Positions 9,161 to 16,780 of a stretch of 64,000 nt of DNA are shown here, piece by piece (position 1 is the first letter of the stretch; each line of letters starts with the position of its first letter). The position numbers and the translations under genes were made by a program. The DNA is from Pseudomonas entomophila (GTDB lineage: Bacteria; Pseudomonadota; Gammaproteobacteria; Pseudomonadales; Pseudomonadaceae). The stretch lies in NCBI RefSeq assembly GCF_023277925.1, contig NZ_CP063832.1, positions 1,769,001 through 1,833,000 of the forward strand, written 5' to 3'. Below the pieces are notes generated by a model. It did no database searches. It had not been told where the DNA came from and saw only the letters and a list, made by a program, of their open reading frames with translations.

Positions 9161-10531
9161 ATGGTTGACACCCCCTCCACCGTGAGTGAACAGCCGCCCT
9201 CGCAAGCGGCCCGGCAGCCCGTCGGCTTGTTCGAAGCCTTCCTGTTCTGGCTCAAGTTGGGGTTCATCAGCTTTGGCGGGCCCGCCGGGCAGATCGCGAT
9301 CATGCACCAGGAGCTGGTCGAGCGCCGGCGCTGGCTCAGCGAGAAACGCTTTCTGCATGCGCTGAACTACTGCATGTTGCTGCCTGGCCCTGAGGCCCAG
9401 CAGCTCGCCACTTACATCGGCTGGCTCATGCACCGCTCCTGGGGCGGTGTGATTGCCGGCGCCTTGTTCGTGCTGCCTTCGCTGTTCATCCTGATCAGTT
9501 TGTCCTGGGTCTACGTCGCTTTCGGCGAGGTGCCCGTAGTGGCCGGGATCTTCTATGGCATCAAGCCGGCCGTCACGGCGATCGTCGTTCACGCGGCCCA
9601 CCGGATCGGCTCGCGAGCACTGAAGAACGGTGTGCTGTGGGCCATGGCCGGGGCCTCGTTCGTTGCCATCTTCGCCCTCAATGTGCCGTTCCCGGTGATC
9701 GTGTTGGTTGCCGCCATCGTTGGCTATGCAGGAGGCCGCCTTGCCCCAGGCAAGTTCGCGATCGGCGGCGGCCATGGGGCTATCAAGGACAGCGTTGGCG
9801 GGGCCCTGATCGATGACCACACCCCACCGCCGCCGCATGCCCGTTTCAGCTGGGGGCGCCTGCTGCGTCTGCTGCTGGTCGGTGCCGCGCTCTGGGGCCT
9901 GCCCATGGGGCTGCTGACGCTGTCATTCGGCTGGGGCGCAACCCTGACGCAAATGGGCTGGTTCTTCACCAAGGCCGCCCTCTTGACTTTCGGTGGCGCC
10001 TACGCGGTATTGCCCTATGTCTACCAGGGCGCTGTCGGGCATTACGGCTGGCTGACACCGCCCCAGATGATCGATGGCCTTGCCTTGGGGGAGACCACGC
10101 CAGGCCCCCTGATCATGGTGGTCGCCTTCGTCGGCTTCGTGGGGGGGTATGTGCATCCGATGTTTGGCACCGACCACCCGTTCCTTGCCGGCGCGGTTGC
10201 AGCGAGCCTGGTCACCTGGTTCACCTTCCTTCCATCGTTCCTGTTCATCCTCGCCGGTGGCCCGTTGGTGGAGTCGACGCACAACGAGATGAAGTTCACC
10301 GCACCGTTGACCGGCATCACGGCGGCGGTTGTGGGGGTGATCCTGAACCTGGCCCTGTTCTTCGGCTACCACGTGCTTTGGCCGCAAGGCTTTGGTGGGG
10401 CCTTCGACTGGCCTTCAGCGGTGATCGCAGTTGCTGCAGCCATTGCCCTGTTCCGCTTCAAGCAGGGTGTGATCCAGGTGCTGCTTGCCTGCGCCCTGGC
10501 CGGGCTGGCGGTCCACCTGTTGCGCGTGTGA
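9161..10531 (+). CDS. chrA: Chromate transporter ChrA (two CHR domains)
   Basis: Inner-membrane protein of the CHR family, 456 aa, the long form with two homologous halves; members export chromate using the proton gradient. N-terminal half: FGGPAGQIAIMHQELVE then LLPGPEAQQLATYIGW, the family's Gly-Gly-Pro and Pro-Gly-Pro signatures. C-terminal half: LTFGGAYAVLPYV then GETTPGPLIMVVAFVGF. A hydrophilic, His- and Pro-containing linker (DDHTPPPPHARF) joins the halves. ATG 9161 is chosen over one at 9101 because GAGGA lies 8 nt upstream and the MVDTPSTVSE start matches a short cytoplasmic tail. No chrB or other metal-resistance gene adjoins it. Annotated ChrA proteins may also move sulfate or other oxyanions, so the substrate is by family only. 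Confidence 0.88.
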   Translation: MVDTPSTVSEQPPSQAARQPVGLFEAFLFWLKLGFISFGGPAGQIAIMHQELVERRRWLSEKRFLHALNYCMLLPGPEAQQLATYIGWLMHRSWGGVIAGALFVLPSLFILISLSWVYVAFGEVPVVAGIFYGIKPAVTAIVVHAAHRIGSRALKNGVLWAMAGASFVAIFALNVPFPVIVLVAAIVGYAGGRLAPGKFAIGGGHGAIKDSVGGALIDDHTPPPPHARFSWGRLLRLLLVGAALWGLPMGLLTLSFGWGATLTQMGWFFTKAALLTFGGAYAVLPYVYQGAVGHYGWLTPPQMIDGLALGETTPGPLIMVVAFVGFVGGYVHPMFGTDHPFLAGAVAASLVTWFTFLPSFLFILAGGPLVESTHNEMKFTAPLTGITAAVVGVILNLALFFGYHVLWPQGFGGAFDWPSAVIAVAAAIALFRFKQGVIQVLLACALAGLAVHLLRV

Positions 10532-10542
10532 TACCCGCAGCC

Positions 10543-10571
10543 CCGTCATCCAGCTGTCACTCAACTGTCGT
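10543..10571 (+). promoter_or_regulatory. PHO box, three tandem half-sites
   Basis: Three 7-bp direct repeats spaced exactly 11 bp apart: CCGTCAT (10543-10549), CTGTCAC (10554-10560) and CTGTCGT (10565-10571). The classical PhoB box is CTGTCAT-N4-CTGTCAT with this same 11-bp period. It ends 36 nt before the start codon of the PstS-like/OmpA gene, a normal place for PhoB activation. It therefore suggests induction on phosphate starvation. Confidence 0.75.
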
Positions 10572-10607
10572 AATCTGCGGCGCAACTCCGTGCCAAAGGT
10601 CCCCGGC

Positions 10608-11915
10608 ATGCCTCGCCTGATCCCTCTGTTGCTGTGTCTGCTCCCGGTGCTGGCCATGGCCGCCCCCATGCAGTTGCGCATTCAGGGCTCCAACACCATC
10701 GGTACCGCACTGGCCCCAGCGCTGGTCAGTGGCCTGCTCAAGGCCCAGGGCGCCAGCTCAATCGTGGTGACGCCTGGGCCCGCGCCCAACGAGACGCTCA
10801 TCAGCGCCCGGGGCCGCGACAACCAGCCGGTGCGTATCACCATCGCCGCCCATGGCACCCGCACCGGCTTTGCCGCCCTGGCCAGCGGCGAGGCCGACCT
10901 GGCGACCGCCTCGCGGCCGATCAGCAATGCCGAAGCGCAGCAGCTGCAGGCCCTGGGGGACATGCGTGGCGCCCGCAGCGAACAGGTCATTGGCCTGGAC
11001 GGCGTAGCGGTGATCGTCCACCCCGACAACCCGCTTTCACAGCTGAACACCACACAACTGGCGCAGGTTTTTTCCGGGCAGGTCCAGCGTTGGGAGCAAC
11101 TGGGCGTGCCCGGCGGCGCCATCCACCTGTATGCCCGTGACGACCGCTCCGGCACCTTCGAGACCTTCAAGGCGCAGGTGCTTGACCCTCGGCACGGCGA
11201 GCTGTCGCCCCAGGCGCGGCGCTTCGAATCGGCCGACGCGCTGGCCGAGGAGGTCCTGGGCGACCGCCAGGCCATCGGTTTCAGCGGCCTGGCCACGGTG
11301 CACGGCACAAAGATGCTGGCAGTGGCCGAGGGCGATGCGCCCGCCCTCCCCCCCAGCCTCGCCCTGGTGGCGAGCGAGGATTACCCGGTGTCGCGTCGCC
11401 TGTTTTTCTATCTGCCCGACAATGCCAAGCCCCTGGCCCGGGCGCTCGCCGAGTTCGCCCAGAGCCCCGCCGGCCAGGCCATCGTCGCCGACCAGGGATT
11501 CGTCGCCCAGCAGATCAAGGCGTTGCCCGTCCCCGTCCAACCCGGCATGCCGCCGCGCTATCGCGCCCTGGCCAGTGAAGCCCGGCGCCTGACCGTGAAC
11601 TTCCGTTTCCAGGAAGGCAGCGCCAACCTCGACAACAAGGCCCTGCGTGATGTGCAGCGGGTCGGCGACTACCTGCGCCACGCGGGCAAGTTGCATGAGC
11701 AGGCCGTGCTGGTGGGCTTCGGCGACCCCAAGGAAACCCCGGGCCGCGCCGCCCTGCTCTCGCGCCTGCGGGCCATGGCGGTGCGCCGTGAGCTGGCCCG
11801 CGCAGGGGTGGCGGTCAAGGATGTGGCGGGGATGGGCGACGAGCTGCCGGTGGCCGGCAACGACCTGGAGCAGGGGCGCTTGCGCAACCGGCGTGTCGAG
11901 GTCTGGGTGTACTGA
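10608..11915 (+). CDS. PstS-like phosphate-binding protein fused to C-terminal OmpA domain
   Basis: Exported protein of 435 aa. Residues 1-19 are a signal peptide (LLLCLLPVLAMAA). Residues 20-300 resemble periplasmic phosphate-binding proteins of the PstS type, with GSNTIGTALAPAL (the GSxT phosphate loop), LDGVAVIVHPDNPLS, LAQVFSGQVQRW and RDDRSGTFETF. Residues about 325-435 are an OmpA-like peptidoglycan-binding domain (NFRFQEGSANLDNKA, ending QGRLRNRRVEVWVY). The fusion suggests phosphate capture in the periplasm anchored to the cell wall, and no permease or ATPase follows. ATG 10608 has AAAGG about 8 nt upstream. The tandem PHO box directly upstream independently supports a role in phosphate starvation. 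It converges on the histidine kinase gene with 5 nt between stops. Confidence 0.85.
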   Translation: MPRLIPLLLCLLPVLAMAAPMQLRIQGSNTIGTALAPALVSGLLKAQGASSIVVTPGPAPNETLISARGRDNQPVRITIAAHGTRTGFAALASGEADLATASRPISNAEAQQLQALGDMRGARSEQVIGLDGVAVIVHPDNPLSQLNTTQLAQVFSGQVQRWEQLGVPGGAIHLYARDDRSGTFETFKAQVLDPRHGELSPQARRFESADALAEEVLGDRQAIGFSGLATVHGTKMLAVAEGDAPALPPSLALVASEDYPVSRRLFFYLPDNAKPLARALAEFAQSPAGQAIVADQGFVAQQIKALPVPVQPGMPPRYRALASEARRLTVNFRFQEGSANLDNKALRDVQRVGDYLRHAGKLHEQAVLVGFGDPKETPGRAALLSRLRAMAVRRELARAGVAVKDVAGMGDELPVAGNDLEQGRLRNRRVEVWVY

Positions 11916-11920
11916 CCCGT

Positions 11921-13255
11921 TCAGCGGTAGTCGGGCAGTTCGACCCGCGCCACCAAGCCTGCGCCATTGCGATTGCGCAAGGTCAACTCGCCCCCCTGTT
12001 CACGCACGCTGGCCCGGGCGGCCGACAACCCGAGGCCGACGCCACCGGTGTCGCGATTGCGCGACCCCTCCAGCCGGTAGAACGGATCGAACACACGCTC
12101 CAGCGCCTCGTCGGGAATGCCCGGCCCCCGGTCACTGACCTCGATGACGATCAAGTGCGCACTGCGACTCAGCGCGATCTGTGGGTCACGTGCATATTTC
12201 ACGGCATTTTCCAGCAGGTTGACGATCACCCGCTTGGTCGCCAGCGGGCGGCCGTCATGCACCAGGTGCGCAGGGCCGCTGTACTCGACGGCCACCTGCT
12301 GGTCGCGGTAGTCGTCGACGAGGGTCTGCAACAGCTCGGCCAGGTCGTAGGCAGTGCGCTGCTCCAGTTGCGTGCCTTCGCGGAAAAACGCCAGGGCAGC
12401 GTTGATCATCGTCTGCATCTCGTCGACATCGCTGACCAGCTTGCGTTGATGGTCGGTATCCTCCATGAACTCGCTGCGCAGGCGCATGCGCGTCAACGGT
12501 GCGCGCAGGTCATGGGAGATGGCCGCGAGCAGGTGGGTGCGCTCGCGCAGGAAATGCTGGATCTGCGCCTGCATGGTGTTGAAGGCGATGATCGCCTGGC
12601 GGATCTCCTCGGGGCCTTCGACCACGATGGGTGGCGCCTGCAGGTCGCCACCGAAACGCCGTGCCGCGCTGGCGAAGCGCTGCAGCGGGTTGGCCAACTG
12701 GCGGGTGGCCCACCAGGCGACCAGCAGGGTCGCCACCAACCCCAGGCCGATGACCACCGCCAGCCGCGCCGTCACGCTCAGGCCCCAGCTGCGCTGCGGC
12801 GGCACGAACGACAGCCAGCTGCCGTCGGGCAGCGCAACCAGCGCCGCGTAATGCGCTTCGGTGCTGCCCGCGGGCCAGTCAGCTGGGTTGTACACCTCGA
12901 TGGCACGCTCAGGCCCCAGCAACTGCTCCAGGGCCGGCACTTGCCGCGAATAGAGCTGCGTACCAGGGCCAGGCAAGCCAAGCTCATCACGCTGAGTGCT
13001 CCAGCGCACCTGTAGTGTGGGTGTGCTCGCCGCCTGTGCCAGTTGCAGGCGCAACGATGCCGGCGCGGTCTCGATCACCCGGGTGGTCACGGCGATCTGC
13101 TCGAGCAGGCCGGTACGGTCGATGGGCGGCCGCGCCCAGCTGCCGGCCACCTGGACGAACAAGGCATTGAGCGCCAGCGAGGCCAGCAGCGCGATGAAGA
13201 TGGTCAGGGCGATCCGCCGCCTGAGCGTGTCGCGGCCGAGCAGGCGCCAGATCAC
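11921..13255 (-). CDS. EnvZ-type sensor histidine kinase
   Basis: Membrane sensor kinase, 444 aa. Transmembrane segment about 14-36, periplasmic sensor about 37-160, second membrane segment about 162-182, HAMP about 183-238. H-box phosphoacceptor His248 lies in AAISHDLRAPLTR, the N-box Asn350 in VNLLENAVKYA, and the G-boxes in DRGPGIP and GGVGLGLS. Layout and H-box match the EnvZ/OmpR group. It starts at GTG 13255, which overlaps the response-regulator stop by 4 nt (GTGA), so the two are translationally coupled. The stimulus is unknown. Convergence with the phosphate-binding protein gene is positional only; this kinase is not PhoR-like in its domain order (no PAS domain seen). Confidence 0.88.
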   Translation of the reverse strand: MIWRLLGRDTLRRRIALTIFIALLASLALNALFVQVAGSWARPPIDRTGLLEQIAVTTRVIETAPASLRLQLAQAASTPTLQVRWSTQRDELGLPGPGTQLYSRQVPALEQLLGPERAIEVYNPADWPAGSTEAHYAALVALPDGSWLSFVPPQRSWGLSVTARLAVVIGLGLVATLLVAWWATRQLANPLQRFASAARRFGGDLQAPPIVVEGPEEIRQAIIAFNTMQAQIQHFLRERTHLLAAISHDLRAPLTRMRLRSEFMEDTDHQRKLVSDVDEMQTMINAALAFFREGTQLEQRTAYDLAELLQTLVDDYRDQQVAVEYSGPAHLVHDGRPLATKRVIVNLLENAVKYARDPQIALSRSAHLIVIEVSDRGPGIPDEALERVFDPFYRLEGSRNRDTGGVGLGLSAARASVREQGGELTLRNRNGAGLVARVELPDYR

Positions 13256-13965
13256 GCGCGGGTCACCTTGGCGGTGAACAGGTAGCCGCCGTTGCGCACG
13301 GTGCGGATCAGGTCCGGGCGTTTGCTGTCGGGTTCGATCTTGCGCCGTAGCCGGCTGACCTGCACGTCGATGCTGCGATCGAATGCGTCATGGCCATGGC
13401 CACGGGTGAGGTCGATCAGTTGCTCGCGGGTGAGGATGCGCTGGGGGTGCTCGAGAAACACCACCAGCAGGTCGAACTCCGCACCCGACAACGGGATCAT
13501 CACATTCTCGGGCGAACGCAACTCGCGGCAGGTGATATCCAGGCGCCACCCGGCAAAACCGATCACCGGCCGGGCGGCCTCGCCTCGTGGCACCTGCTCG
13601 CCAGCGCGACGCTGCACGGCGCGCAGGCGGGCCAGCAGCTCGCGGGGGTCGAAGGGTTTGGTCAGGTAGTCATCGGCGCCCAGTTCCAGGCCGATGATGC
13701 GGTCGCTCAGTTCCGCCATGGCGGTAAGCATGATGATCGGCACCCCGAGCTGCGCACGCAGCTTCTGGCACAGGCTCAGGCCACCCTCGCCCGGCATCAT
13801 CAGGTCGAGGATGATCGCGTCCGGGCACTGCCGCTCGATCGCCGCCCACATCGACTGGCCCTCGGTGGCCAGGTCCACCTCGTAGCCCTGCTGGACGAAG
13901 AACTGCTTCAACAGGGCAAGGATTTCCACGTCGTCATCGACGATCAGCAATCTGCTCACGGTCAT
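13252..13965 (-). CDS. OmpR-family response regulator
   Basis: Cytoplasmic DNA-binding regulator, 237 aa, partner of the kinase encoded immediately downstream. Receiver domain about 1-120, with acidic pocket IVDDD, phosphoacceptor Asp54 (ILDLMMPGEGG) and KPF near residue 104. Winged-helix DNA-binding domain about 140-235, with LSGAEFDLLVVFLEHP and RSIDVQVSRLRRKIE, ending in the family-typical RTVRNGGYLF. ATG 13965 fits the family length; an upstream in-frame ATG at 13998 has no Shine-Dalgarno. The 154-nt divergent region 13966-14119 separates it from a plus-strand operon, which is a candidate target. Regulon unknown. Confidence 0.88.
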   Translation of the reverse strand: MTVSRLLIVDDDVEILALLKQFFVQQGYEVDLATEGQSMWAAIERQCPDAIILDLMMPGEGGLSLCQKLRAQLGVPIIMLTAMAELSDRIIGLELGADDYLTKPFDPRELLARLRAVQRRAGEQVPRGEAARPVIGFAGWRLDITCRELRSPENVMIPLSGAEFDLLVVFLEHPQRILTREQLIDLTRGHGHDAFDRSIDVQVSRLRRKIEPDSKRPDLIRTVRNGGYLFTAKVTRA

Positions 13966-14119
13966 ACCGGTCCAGGAAAAAGGCGTATCTAAAACCATTG
14001 CACAGCGCCGGTCATATATTTCAATCGCGCAACATTTCATCACGCCCGACACGTTCCAGACATCACCTGGCAAAAATAGCCCTGCACCCTGCGGGCCTTC
14101 AACTACTCGAGGGCTCATC

Positions 14120-14458
14120 ATGACGATCACCGACACCCGCAACTGCATCGACCGCCGCGAAGGCATCGCCCCCCTGGTGCTCAGCGCGCGCACCACGAGC
14201 CGTGGGCAAACGGGTTCGCTGCTCGTGCAGCAGGTGAGCCTGGACCTCGCGGACGATCAGAGCCAGATCACCCTGCGCCGTTACTTCGAGCATTACGACC
14301 CGCAGTGCGGCGAATGGGTCGAGTACTGCCACAGCGTGCCGACCCGGGACCTCGTCAACTGGCTGATGGCCCACGGGCAACTGCACATCCATGAATCGCG
14401 GGACGGCGCCCCCCGTCGGGCCCTGCAAGCAACGCCACATGAAGGCACGCGCCCATGA
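14120..14458 (+). CDS. Small hypothetical protein, 112 aa
   Basis: Not recognised. The product is soluble and without signal peptide, moderately charged, with SLLVQQVSLDLADDQSQIT and a Tyr/Trp-rich stretch RRYFEHYDPQCGEWVEYCH. GAGGG lies about 8 nt before the ATG. The stop overlaps the start of the downstream lipoprotein gene by 4 nt (ATGA, 14455-14458), so the pair is almost certainly one transcript with coupled translation. It is transcribed divergently from the two-component pair. Coding is supported by the overlap, the ribosome site and neighbour spacing; the function is unknown. Confidence 0.65.
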   Translation: MTITDTRNCIDRREGIAPLVLSARTTSRGQTGSLLVQQVSLDLADDQSQITLRRYFEHYDPQCGEWVEYCHSVPTRDLVNWLMAHGQLHIHESRDGAPRRALQATPHEGTRP

Positions 14459-15111
14459 GCCGCCGCCATCTGCTGGCCGTGGTGCTGACCAGCACCCTTG
14501 GCCTGTCGGCGTGCAGCAGCAAGCCGGCGCCGTCCGGGTTTCTCAGCGACTACAGCCTGCTCACCCGGCAGCAGGCGTCATCGGACCAGACCGTGCTCAG
14601 CTGGGTCGACCCGCGATGGCCACGGGGCCGCTACATCGAGGTCTACCTGCAACCGAGCCAGTACTATCCCGCGCCGACACCCAGCACGCGCATACCCCAG
14701 GCCACCCTCAGCGCCATCAGCCACTACTACGACAAAACGCTGCGCAGCGAGCTGGGCAAAGTGATGACCGTGGTCGACAAGCCCGGCCCCAACACCTTGG
14801 TGGTCAGGCCGGCCATCACCCGCGTCAGCGCCGATACCCAGAGCCTGCGCTTCTACGAATGGCTGCCGGTCACCCTGGTGGCGGCGGGGGTCAGCAGCGC
14901 CGCGGGTATTCGTGACCGCGACAGCGACATCGCCACCGAGCTGGTCTTCGAGGCGGGCACCAGCGGCCGGGTCATCGCCGAGGCGATGCTCAGCGGCACC
15001 GGCACACCGCTGGAAAACGATGCGCAGGCAATGACCGCCGACAACGTCAAGGCCGTGCTCGACGGCTGGGCGGTCGGCTTGCGCCAGGCGTACGTGGCGA
15101 ACTACCGGTAG
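14455..15111 (+). CDS. DUF3313-type lipoprotein
   Basis: Predicted lipoprotein of 218 aa. Signal peptide with lipobox LSAC places the lipidated Cys at residue 20 and Ser follows it, consistent with outer-membrane sorting. The mature part has features I associate with the DUF3313 family (YSLLTRQQ near the start, RYIEVYLQP, LVVRPAITRV, and a late DGWAVGLRQAY). Start overlaps the preceding hypothetical gene by 4 nt. Function of the family is not established, though members are usually secreted cell-envelope lipoproteins. The conspicuous Ala/Gly-rich middle (VAAGVSSAAG) might be a membrane-associated helix. Confidence 0.7.
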   Translation: MSRRHLLAVVLTSTLGLSACSSKPAPSGFLSDYSLLTRQQASSDQTVLSWVDPRWPRGRYIEVYLQPSQYYPAPTPSTRIPQATLSAISHYYDKTLRSELGKVMTVVDKPGPNTLVVRPAITRVSADTQSLRFYEWLPVTLVAAGVSSAAGIRDRDSDIATELVFEAGTSGRVIAEAMLSGTGTPLENDAQAMTADNVKAVLDGWAVGLRQAYVANYR

Positions 15112-15159
15112 TGGACTGCGCTCGAAGCAACGAAATGTAACAGCCTCGTGCAGGCACCT

Positions 15160-15198
15160 CCGGCATTCACATCTAGTATCAACTCCATGTGATGCCGG
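15160..15198 (+). promoter_or_regulatory. Strong leader hairpin ahead of terC
   Basis: CCGGCATTCACAT (15160-15172) pairs with ATGTGATGCCGG (15187-15198), leaving one bulged base and a 14-nt loop. It lies 49 nt after the lipoprotein stop and 73 nt before the terC start. No U-tract follows. It could be a weak terminator or part of a regulatory leader. TerC/Alx genes in some bacteria sit behind a manganese riboswitch, but I could not match that motif here. Confidence 0.4.
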
Positions 15199-15271
15199 GC
15201 CCCTCTGACGGTTAGCGCCGCCATGTCGGAATCACTGTTGCCATGCAACGTCGACAATCAAGGAGGGGCTC

Positions 15272-16285
15272 ATGACGGCTCTGCATACATTCCTCACCGA
15301 TTCATTCCTCGGCACCAGCACCTGGTTGTGGCTGGTGTTCATCGTCATCGTCATCGGCCTGCTGGTGCTCGACCTGGGGGTGCTGCACCGCCAGGAGCGC
15401 GAGATCGAGATGCGTGAAAGCCTGCTGCTGTATGCCGGCTACTTCAGCGTCGGCGTGCTGTTCGGCGCGTGGGTCTGGCATGAGCTAGGGGCCCAGGCGG
15501 CGCTGGAGTTCTACACCGGTTTCCTGGTCGAGCAGTCGCTGTCGATGGACAACGTGTTCGTCATGGCGTTGATCTTCAGTTTCTTCGCCATCCCCCGCCG
15601 CTACCAGCACCGCGTGCTGTTCTGGGGCATCCTCGGCGTGGTGGTGCTGCGGGCGATCATGATCGGCGTGGGCGCGGCGCTGGTGCAGCACTTTGCCTGG
15701 GTGCTGTACATCTTCGGCGCCTTCCTGCTGTTCACCGGGGTGAAGATGGCGCTGGCCAGGGACGATGCCCACCCGGACCTGGCCAACAACCCGGTGCTGC
15801 GCTTCGTGCGCCGGCACATGCGGGTCACCGAGCAGATCCATGGCCCGCGCTTCTTCGTGCGCCTGACGCCTCCCGGGGCAACCAGTGCGATCCGCTATGC
15901 GACGCCGCTGTTCCTGGCCCTGGTGCTGATCGAGCTGGCCGACCTGGTGTTCGCCGTCGACAGCGTGCCGGCGATCTTCGCCATCACCCAGGACCCGTTC
16001 ATCGTCTACACCTCGAACATTTTCGCCATCCTCGGCCTACGCTCGCTGTATTTCGCCTTGGCGGCCTTGCTGCACCGGTTCATCTACCTCAAGTACGCGC
16101 TGGCGATGGTGCTGATCTTCATCGGCTGCAAGATCTTCTACCACGGGCTGGTGGGCAAGGTGCCGGCAGCCTTGTCGCTGGGGGTGACGTTCGGGTTGCT
16201 GCTGGGTGGGGTGTTGTTGTCGCTGCTGCGTACCCGTGACAAGAAGCCGGATGCAGTGGACAGCGATGAGGCCAGGCGGTCGTGA
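15272..16285 (+). CDS. TerC/Alx-family integral membrane protein
   Basis: Inner-membrane protein of 337 aa with about nine hydrophobic segments, typical length for the Alx/TerC family, linked to manganese efflux, pH stress and tellurite phenotypes. Family hallmarks are the acidic membrane motifs EQSLSMDNVFVMALIF (near residue 85) and ELADLVFAVDSVPAIFAI (near 225-240), and also SNIFAILGLRSLYF. The extreme C-terminus is charged (RTRDKKPDAVDSDEARRS) and cytoplasmic. A strong GGAGG lies upstream of ATG 15272. Monocistronic by position: a hairpin-containing 160-nt leader precedes it and a REP pair follows. Confidence 0.88.
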   Translation: MTALHTFLTDSFLGTSTWLWLVFIVIVIGLLVLDLGVLHRQEREIEMRESLLLYAGYFSVGVLFGAWVWHELGAQAALEFYTGFLVEQSLSMDNVFVMALIFSFFAIPRRYQHRVLFWGILGVVVLRAIMIGVGAALVQHFAWVLYIFGAFLLFTGVKMALARDDAHPDLANNPVLRFVRRHMRVTEQIHGPRFFVRLTPPGATSAIRYATPLFLALVLIELADLVFAVDSVPAIFAITQDPFIVYTSNIFAILGLRSLYFALAALLHRFIYLKYALAMVLIFIGCKIFYHGLVGKVPAALSLGVTFGLLLGGVLLSLLRTRDKKPDAVDSDEARRS

Positions 16286-16297
16286 ACCACCTGGAGC

Positions 16298-16383
16298 GCA
16301 TTCGCGGGTGAACCCGCCCCCACCAGCTGAACGCCGAACCTGTAGGAGCGGGTTTACCCGCTATGGGCTGCAAAGCAGCCCCA
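16298..16383. repeat. REP palindrome pair
   Basis: Two Pseudomonas-type REP elements in inverted orientation: TTCGCGGGTGAACCCGC (16301-16317) and TGTAGGAGCGGGTTTACCCG (16341-16360), followed by a GGGCTGCAAAGCAGCCCC hairpin. It lies between the convergent terC and DUF1330 genes, where such elements often act as transcription stops. Confidence 0.8.
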
Positions 16384-16409
16384 ATTCCACCAGCACGCAG
16401 GCTCTGAAG

Positions 16410-16703
16410 TCAGGGGGCCACCCCCTCGACAATGATCACCCGCGCCTGGGCCACCCCCTGGCGATGCCGGCAGGCCGCCTGGTACAGCTCGGAGCGATAA
16501 CACGCGACGGCCTGCTCATACGAATCGAACTCGATCACCACGCTACGCTGGGGCGTCACCCCGCCTTCCATCGCCTCGCTGCGCCCACCCCGGGCCAGGA
16601 AACGCCCGCCAAACGCGGCGAACGCCGCCGGCGCGCGCTGGGTGTATTGCTGGTACTGCTCGGGGTCGCTGACATCCACATGGGCGATCCAGTAGGCCTT
16701 CAT
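16410..16703 (-). CDS. DUF1330 small protein
   Basis: Cytoplasmic protein of 97 aa from the DUF1330 family (ferredoxin-like alpha/beta dimeric fold). Family features are the MKAYWIAHVDVSDPEQYQQY start, FGGRFLARGG, and the RSVVIEFDSYEQAVACYRS core. GGAG lies 8 nt before the ATG. Biochemical function of the family is not settled. It is divergent from the RibB-type gene across only 77 nt. A perfect 18-bp palindrome in that gap could control both genes together. Confidence 0.8.
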   Translation of the reverse strand: MKAYWIAHVDVSDPEQYQQYTQRAPAAFAAFGGRFLARGGRSEAMEGGVTPQRSVVIEFDSYEQAVACYRSELYQAACRHRQGVAQARVIIVEGVAP

Positions 16704-16735
16704 TCGTCGTGCTCCTGTTGCAGGGTGAATTATGT

Positions 16736-16753
16736 ATTATGGTATACCATAAT
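16736..16753. promoter_or_regulatory. Perfect 18-bp palindrome, GntR/FadR-type operator candidate
   Basis: ATTATGGTATACCATAAT is a perfect palindrome. It is centred in the 77-nt divergent gap, 33 nt from the DUF1330 start and 27 nt from the RibB-type start. The TGGTATACCA core is typical of FCD-subgroup GntR regulators. A similar half, GGAATACCATAAT, occurs before the ABC importer operon near 21358. Confidence 0.6.
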
Positions 16754-16780
16754 TTCACTCAACCACCGTGAGCGTGCAGC

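Noticed and set aside
15112..15271. Manganese (yybP-ykoY) riboswitch before terC
   Set aside because: The conserved loop sequences I know for that motif could not be found; only an unspecific hairpin is visible.
16704..16780. FMN riboswitch before the RibB-type gene
   Set aside because: The divergent gap is only 77 nt, too short, and is dominated by an 18-bp palindrome.
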